Positions 58,217-64,000 of a DNA stretch of 64,000 nucleotides are shown in pieces. Source of the stretch: Liolophura sinensis (lineage: Eukaryota > Mollusca > Polyplacophora > Chitonida > Chitonidae). The stretch is taken from assembly GCF_032854445.1 (NCBI RefSeq), contig NC_088300.1:30983608-31047607 (forward strand). Direction: 5' to 3'. Position numbers and translations under genes: made by a program. Every line of letters begins with the position of its first letter. The stretch's first letter is position 1. The notes below the pieces were generated by a model, which saw only the letters and a list, made by a program, of their open reading frames with translations, did not search any database and was not told the DNA's origin.

Positions 58217-58865
58217 CAGGCAGCGAAATTTGGCCTGCCGGCGAAACCCAGAAATCGGTTACGTCTTTTCCGCCTCGCCTAACCGATCATTCGGTTACGC
58301 CACGTATGTTTATCAACCCGATCGGTTACGCTAATTGTTTACGTGGTTTATGTTTCAGGCATCATTCTGGATCATTAATAAAAGTATTCAGCTCAATGTT
58401 ATGTTTGTTTTTCTTTTCTATATCTAGCAGCTCATACCGTAAGGTTGGTGAACAAAAGAAAGAGAAATTTTACACTCACACGGTGTTTCAACGTTGTGTG
58501 TTGCCTGGTTGGTACTTGACTCCTGTGGCACATTTTTACGTGAAATTCCGTTATACAGGCTTATATGTGAAAAGATAAGTCAAAATAAATAATTTGAGTA
58601 TTATCTCAAAGCCTGTAAAGCATATATGAATGATTACATTTCCATGTGGCCAGCACAGGCAGCTGGCTGTGGCTGACCGCATACTGGCCGCGTTGTGATT
58701 ATGAAAGCTGTTCAGTCCAGTTTATCTGTAATTACCTAATGCACACTGACTCTAAGGACGTTCTCGTTGGACAGTTGGCCTAACCGATTTTCCGGTTAGC
58801 CAAATTGAACCGCACGTAACCGTTGCGCGACCGACGGTTTCGTTCGCGCCAAATTTCGCTGCCTG
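58217..58865. mobile_element. Non-autonomous DNA transposon, 649 bp
   Basis: Perfect 18-base terminal inverted repeats, CAGGCAGCGAAATTTGGC at 58217-58234 and its complement at 58848-58865. TATAAG lies on both sides (58211-58216 and 58866-58871), a possible 6-bp target duplication. Subterminal regions are packed with aaccgat and cggttacg words in both orientations. The interior has only a 90-codon frame without a domain. The CAGG-type end recalls hAT-like ends, but a 6-bp duplication is not typical of hAT, so the superfamily is open. Confidence 0.82.
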
Positions 58866-59089
58866 TATAAGTGTTTCCGCAATACATTTATTAGCATTGC
58901 TCATTAGTGACGGTATTATTCTATATCATACAAGAAGTTGTCAGCATGAACATTAGAAAGAAATTTTTTTTAGTGAAGATAGCCGTATATGCAATGTTTA
59001 TCATTTGTACCTCAACGCATTCATTTATTTAACTGGCCTTTAAACTAAACACGAGTATATCCCAGTGGTCATCTTGGTCCAGCGGAGGT

Positions 59090-59105
59090 GGGGGGGGGGG
59101 GGGGG
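59090..59105 (+). repeat. G16 homopolymer
   Basis: Sixteen consecutive G followed by atttgatc. Length in the assembly is uncertain for such a run. Confidence 0.9.
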
Positions 59106-59739
59106 ATTTGATCATGTATCTGTGTGGGTATGATTGCCACGGTGGTCTTTAGTAATGTACGATCTAAACCACTCTGCCACCGAATTCAATGTACAATGAG
59201 TATGAGAAAGGCTACATGGGTTGATATTCATCGTGTTAAATGAACAGTTGCTATCAAAGCCCAGTATACATATTTTGGTTAACGAGAACTTGTGGTATGT
59301 AACTATACAGCGAAAGCTATATGATATACTATTCAGCTTCTGATATTATCCTTGTGCCTGTGTGACATCCTTAAAAACCGCTAACGCGTTCTCTTCACAA
59401 CGAATCTACGTTCTAATTTATAACTTTATGTATCTTCTTCGTTATTAGGTGAGTTAAGTTGAGCGTTGTTATGTGGGGAAATTAGTCTTGCGAGTTCAGG
59501 CGTGGAACGTTCATTAAATGGTGAAAGATTTGAATATGTCTGTTTCGACGTCTACGGACTTATTAGCAGGTAATAGGTTATACGTTGCGGTTCAGATATT
59601 TGCATCGTGCCACAAATATGTGGAAAAACAAAATTCTCACTGACTATCTGACACTATTCTCACTAAATAGTAGTAGAAATTTAATGCAGATCGAGGTGAA
59701 CATAAAATGACAAACCGTACCGTTAATTCTCACGGCCTT

Positions 59740-60290
59740 GTCGCGACAAACGATAATAGCCTCCGTTCAAAGGCGTTTCTGAATTACCTAGATGTTTAGT
59801 CGTCAAAGCGTCATGCAAGACTTCTCGTTACCATATCTTTTGTTCTTAATAGGGGTATTTTCAGCTGTTCCAAGAACATTTAAGGTTTCTCGGACGATCA
59901 TTCTAAGTCCGGTGAAAAGAGGTAATGGTTCATCCATCGATCAGCCAGAGAAATGACACGAGCGCTGACGGAAGATATGAAAGACGAACCGCCGTGGCCG
60001 AGACAGTCAAAGGAAAGATGGCAAAACACCTGATATTGTATTTCAGGACATCAAAGAGGCCGACGAGAAATTTGTCAAGGTATCCGCGTCAATCACAGTC
60101 CTGACATCTTTTTTCCGCCTCAGATAAATGATTCTTAACGCAATTAAATTTCCTTGGCTGTCGCCAGTAACCGCTTCTTGAAAGCCATTTAGACTCGTGG
60201 GCGCGTGCTAATCACGTGGTTATGGCCGAGCTGGAAGATAAAGAATGGCGAAATGTCAACACTTTAAGAGCTTGACACGGTACAGATACG
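59740..60290. other. High-complexity intergenic block, enhancer candidate
   Basis: Non-repetitive and near-balanced in composition, with ttcaaaggcg, tgaattacctag, catcgatcagcc, agtcaaaggaaag, gcaattaaatttcc and gctaatcacgtgg. No splice-bounded protein frame seen. This is one of the longest such blocks in the intergenic interval and lies about 3.5 kb beyond the DLST 3' end. Confidence 0.35.
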
Positions 60291-61833
60291 TGATCCGCTA
60301 AAAAGGAACACAAATTTAATTTTGCTCTACAAGGTTTCATGTAAGCGTGGACAACTTAGCAAAGAAAACCTCTCAGGTAACATATATTTGCAGTACCCTT
60401 AACGCCTTGTACCTAACAAACGCCATTTCCGAAGGCGATGCGCGGACAAGTAAATGGTGGGGTTTCTGTAATTCAATACCCGACCATTGCGCACTGACCG
60501 CAGCCTTTCGCCAGAAGGACTTGAACCAGGTAAAGAACAAAATGCCGCAATTAGTTTTATGCAAATTAGAAAAAAAGAAAGTCTAGGTTATTTGAAAAGC
60601 TGGCACGCGTATGGTAATTTCTGTTTATACAAACGGGGCTGCAATTGTGGTGCCCACAGTGAAACCCATTGAACTGTGACGATGTTTGACCAGTTCACGT
60701 CTAAGACAGACTAAATATTTCTACTTTATTGCCCTCAAACCAAACATGAACAATGCATTCAGATTAACAAACCGATGCTGTGGTCGAGCGTGTTTGAATA
60801 TATTTACTACCCATATATTTAATACCCAAACACTGGGGTATTATGAGCGATACGGGACCTATAGGTGGTGTCGAATGGGCGCTGTAAATGTATGTATGTC
60901 TGGACAAGTCGGCAAGTGGCCATATCTTATTGAAGCATTGATCTTATTTCAACAGGTAAATGGCATTCTAATGAAGTGGAACAAACCGTGCGCAATACAA
61001 GAATGTAAACGATCTGGCTGGCCAAGAGAAAAAGGCCACCTTATATACTTCTGACAAAGCTGTGGTTCGAGTGCAGACTGAAAGATACGGCAAGATAGTC
61101 CTGCTGTTAAACTCTGCTTCAAGGACTGGCGACTGACGGGTTGAAGAACTCTGCCTAATGTATCTCAAGGATGACGGGTTAGACGGTGTCAGGCTTTCCA
61201 AAAGACTCGAGAGTTATGTTCGAGACAAGATATCAGCGAATGCCAGAGATAAAGCGAGGGATATCGTTTTTAGCTGAGAACGACGTTTATAGTTTTCATC
61301 AGCTATATTCCAAAGATTTTCAATATCTATAGGGTTGCATTTAATTCTAAAGTAATGTGTGTAGGAGTCTCGAGACACTAGAATGACTTACTGCGCTATT
61401 TTTGATGAAAAGATGTAGTAGACGGTTCCTATATGTCAGATAAAATAAGAAATGAAATAATGCAAGTAAAAAGACAAGAGAGGTTATATTTCTGGAAATA
61501 CATACTTATATTTTAACTCTTGAACTCTTTTTTTCCGTTCATATCTCTAAAGCTATTACGTTCACTGTGTACACACAGTTATTCCCATGCTCTTCACTAG
61601 GTATGCTGAACATATACACTCTTGTATCACAATTAACAAAAAACTTCTAAAAGGCGTATTTCAAGTTGTCTTTTTGTTTTTCAAATATTAGCACACAACC
61701 TTCTCACACCCTGTTGCCGAAATCTGTAAAACTGCACGGCAATCTATAATATTGCTATTTAATCGTCTTACCACTGCAAGTGCTACGGACAGCTACACTT
61801 ACCACGACCTTGATCCAATTCAAAAAGCCAAAA

Positions 61834-61836
<3 letters not shown>

Positions 61837-61864
<28 letters not shown>
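61837..61864 (+). repeat. A28 homopolymer
   Basis: Twenty-eight consecutive A after tccaattcaaaaagccaaaa. It could be the tail of a decayed retrocopy on the + strand or a T tract beyond the DLST end on the - strand. No AATAAA was found just upstream on the + strand. Confidence 0.9.
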
Positions 61865-61870
<6 letters not shown>

Positions 61871-63216
61871 ACCCCAAAGGCTGACCACAGGACGAGTCAC
61901 TGTCTAGATACAGATGGAGATAACCTTTTGTGAGTGACTTCACTATCCAGAAATATGGATATGGGTCTCAGCAACAAAACAGCGGGGTGATACTGATCCA
62001 ACATATGCTTCTTTAGATAGACGAAAAAACATTCAGACTTTTAATGAGCACTTACATCACACAATGACACATATTCCTGCTTAGACAGAACTGCTCAATT
62101 TACATTTAGCCCTAACACATCTTTCCACTCTGGAAAATTTATCAGCTGAAAGCCTTAAAAGGATACATTAGAAAATTTGTCTAAATGTGAAAATGACCTT
62201 GAAAACAAAGAACATGTGCAGATTCCGACATATTTCAATTTCTTGACATTCTTAATATGTAAATAAAAATACATGTAGCAAAGAGCTGAGCAAATAAATT
62301 ATGACAATTTGCTTTTGTCACAACATTTCAACATATGGAAACTATCAGAACCATAAATGGACAGATAAACAACAGTTTGTGTACTGACTATGACTTTGTG
62401 ACAACAGTTTTAGATTTTACCGATTTGTAAGTAAAATACAGATCTATTCAAATACACATGAATCTAGTGCTCTTTGCAGACAACTCAAACTCACCCTATA
62501 CAAGTCATTCATTAAAATACAGTGGCCTACATGCCATTTCATGTTATTATACACTTCAGCTAACAAATCATATTCAAACCAGGTATCAGTAATTTATCTG
62601 CTCTTTATTAAAGAGGCTCTATCAAAGATTTTTGGCCTAAAAAAAAAATCTATATTCGCTAATGAAATCAAATATTCTGTATATTCCAAGAAAGGCTCAA
62701 TTATTCTTGCCTTTAGCAAATATGAGACTCTTACCTGTACCATTTATAGTGCTAAAATAACTCTAAAGTCTGAAAAAGTTACAATGCGGCCAGCTTTATA
62801 AATTTTAGGATCTTTATTAACAATTTTTCACAGAAGACGCTAATATTTGTGAGAGATAATTACTTGGGCTATTCTAAAATAAAACCACAAATTAGATTTC
62901 AATTGCCCTGATCAATTTCTACCAATGGTATGATATAGCCTCTTTAAAGCAACTTTTGCATAAGGACTGGTTTTATCAGGGACGGCATTTCGCCACCAAA
63001 TTGGTATAACTTTTGACAACCAACACAGTTCCTACAATAAAATGTTCATGGCAAAGAAAATTTAAATATTAACTACAGCACTGGGACTTGTTGTTCAAAA
63101 GTGTGTTAAAATTTAGCTGAACCAGGCTTAGATCAGTCTCACACAAATTCCAATACAATGTAAATATCACTTCAGTCTGAACTAAAGTCAGATCTGGTCT
63201 GAAGTCAGATCATACA

Positions 63217-63224
<8 letters not shown>

Positions 63225-63283
<59 letters not shown>
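63225..63283. repeat. (TA)n microsatellite
   Basis: About 59 bases of TA preceded by tgtgtgtg, located about 310 bases beyond the likely DLST polyadenylation site. Confidence 0.96.
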
Positions 63284-63285
<2 letters not shown>

Positions 63286-63592
63286 CAATGGGTTAAAGCC
63301 TGAGAGCAGTGGCAAGGTACAAGGTATTTCCACTACAATTTTGAGTGAGAACTGAGGCGCTGACCAGTGAGTATAACCTGTCTTTCATCTGACACACATG
63401 ATGCAAGTTTGTTCACAAGATACCCTTTCAATATGATACATTCAGCAGCTTCTAACTGACAAACAGTTTGATGTGTAATGCAATGTGTATTCAAAAAGAT
63501 TATTAGGTTTACGCTGAAGCCAGACTAGACACAACAGTACATGCTTTACCATAAACAAAGAGTGGAGGAATTTTTCAGGTTGTATGCACATA

Positions 63593-63598
63593 TTTATT
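63593..63598 (-). terminator. Likely DLST polyadenylation signal
   Basis: AATAAA on the - strand (TTTATT on +), 167 bases after the DLST stop codon. Other TTTATT hexamers lie further left, so a longer 3' untranslated region is possible. Confidence 0.5.
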
Positions 63599-63764
63599 TT
63601 CCACAGTATAATACTTACTCTTACAGATACATGTACCTACTCTAGGACCACTTATCTCAAGGTTTCGTAAAACCTGTCCCAGAGTAGCAGAAAACAGTAG
63701 GGATAAGAACAGGTAACATCAGCAAAATATGACATCTACATCAGCATACTGACACTTCCTAAGG

Positions 63765-63899
63765 TTACAAATCCAAGAGTAGCACCCGGGGATCTTCTAC
63801 AGCAGATTTGATCTTCCTCAAGAAGAGAACGGCTTCCCGTCCATCCACCAGTCTGTGGTCATAGGTCAGTGCTACATACATCATTGGTCGAATCTCCAC
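63765..63899 (-). CDS. DLST: DLST last coding exon (2-oxoglutarate dehydrogenase E2)
   Basis: Dihydrolipoyllysine-residue succinyltransferase is the core of the mitochondrial 2-oxoglutarate dehydrogenase complex. It moves the succinyl group from lipoamide to CoA. This exon starts after cattttgtag on the - strand and gives 44 residues, [20 protein letters not shown] ... [14 protein letters not shown], then TAA at 63765-63767. The DHRLVDG motif carries the catalytic His (and nearby Asp) of the acyltransferase domain, and the LLLDL end is the usual C terminus of the family. Entry phase 0. The rest of the gene lies beyond the window's right edge. Fully intact, unlike two exons of the peptidase gene. 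Confidence 0.96.
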   Translation of the reverse strand: MEIRPMMYVALTYDHRLVDGREAVLFLRKIKSAVEDPRVLLLDL

Positions 63900-64000
63900 C
63901 TACAAAATGAGGTATTAAGTTAAAAAAACTGTCAGCGAACTGAACACAAGCTGTCCAACATGCTGTATATGTATTGTTATTTTTACGCAGGTGTTAAAGA

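Noticed and set aside
60347-61054. Frames of 79 and 122 codons before DLST
   Set aside because: No recognisable domain, no splice context, and composition typical of intergenic DNA here.

Overview
This window is nuclear DNA of an animal. It has split genes with GT-AG introns, long AT-rich non-coding stretches, many short tRNA-derived SINE fragments, minisatellites and (TA)n microsatellites. There are no operons, ribosome binding sites or CRISPR arrays. The repeat families resemble those I associate with marine molluscs or other lophotrochozoans. That placement is an inference from memory and was not checked by a search.

Only two protein-coding loci could be supported. (1) On the + strand, 18 exons between 5420 and 24856 spell a type II membrane zinc peptidase of the M28B / glutamate carboxypeptidase II family, closest in wording to NAALADL1. 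Exon phases match at each junction once downstream acceptors or indels are allowed for. All five zinc-ligand positions and the catalytic glutamate are present. As assembled, however, exon 6 has two one-base deletions and exon 9 has two one-base insertions, so the sequence does not encode a full protein. (2) On the - strand at the right edge, 63765-63899 is the last coding exon of DLST, the E2 subunit of 2-oxoglutarate dehydrogenase. The two genes converge.

Layout: 1-5400 is upstream DNA with a strong heat-shock-type promoter signature (three HSE triplets followed by a TATA box, 861-955) lying between two (TA)n tracts, plus foldback repeats. 5420-24856 is the peptidase gene. Its intron 1 carries a 3-kb nested tandem array (24-bp, 143-bp and 809-bp periods) that runs into the exon 2 splice acceptor. 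Its introns also hold SINEs with perfect target-site duplications and a MITE with TTAA ends. 24857-63764 is about 39 kb without a recognisable gene. It contains SINE fragments, five tandem arrays, a second copy of the MITE, a separate non-autonomous DNA transposon, and several high-complexity blocks rich in homeodomain-, TCF- and SOX-like cores that look like enhancer candidates.

Limits: all similarity statements come from recognising motifs by eye. Percent identities, copy counts and fragment edges are approximate.
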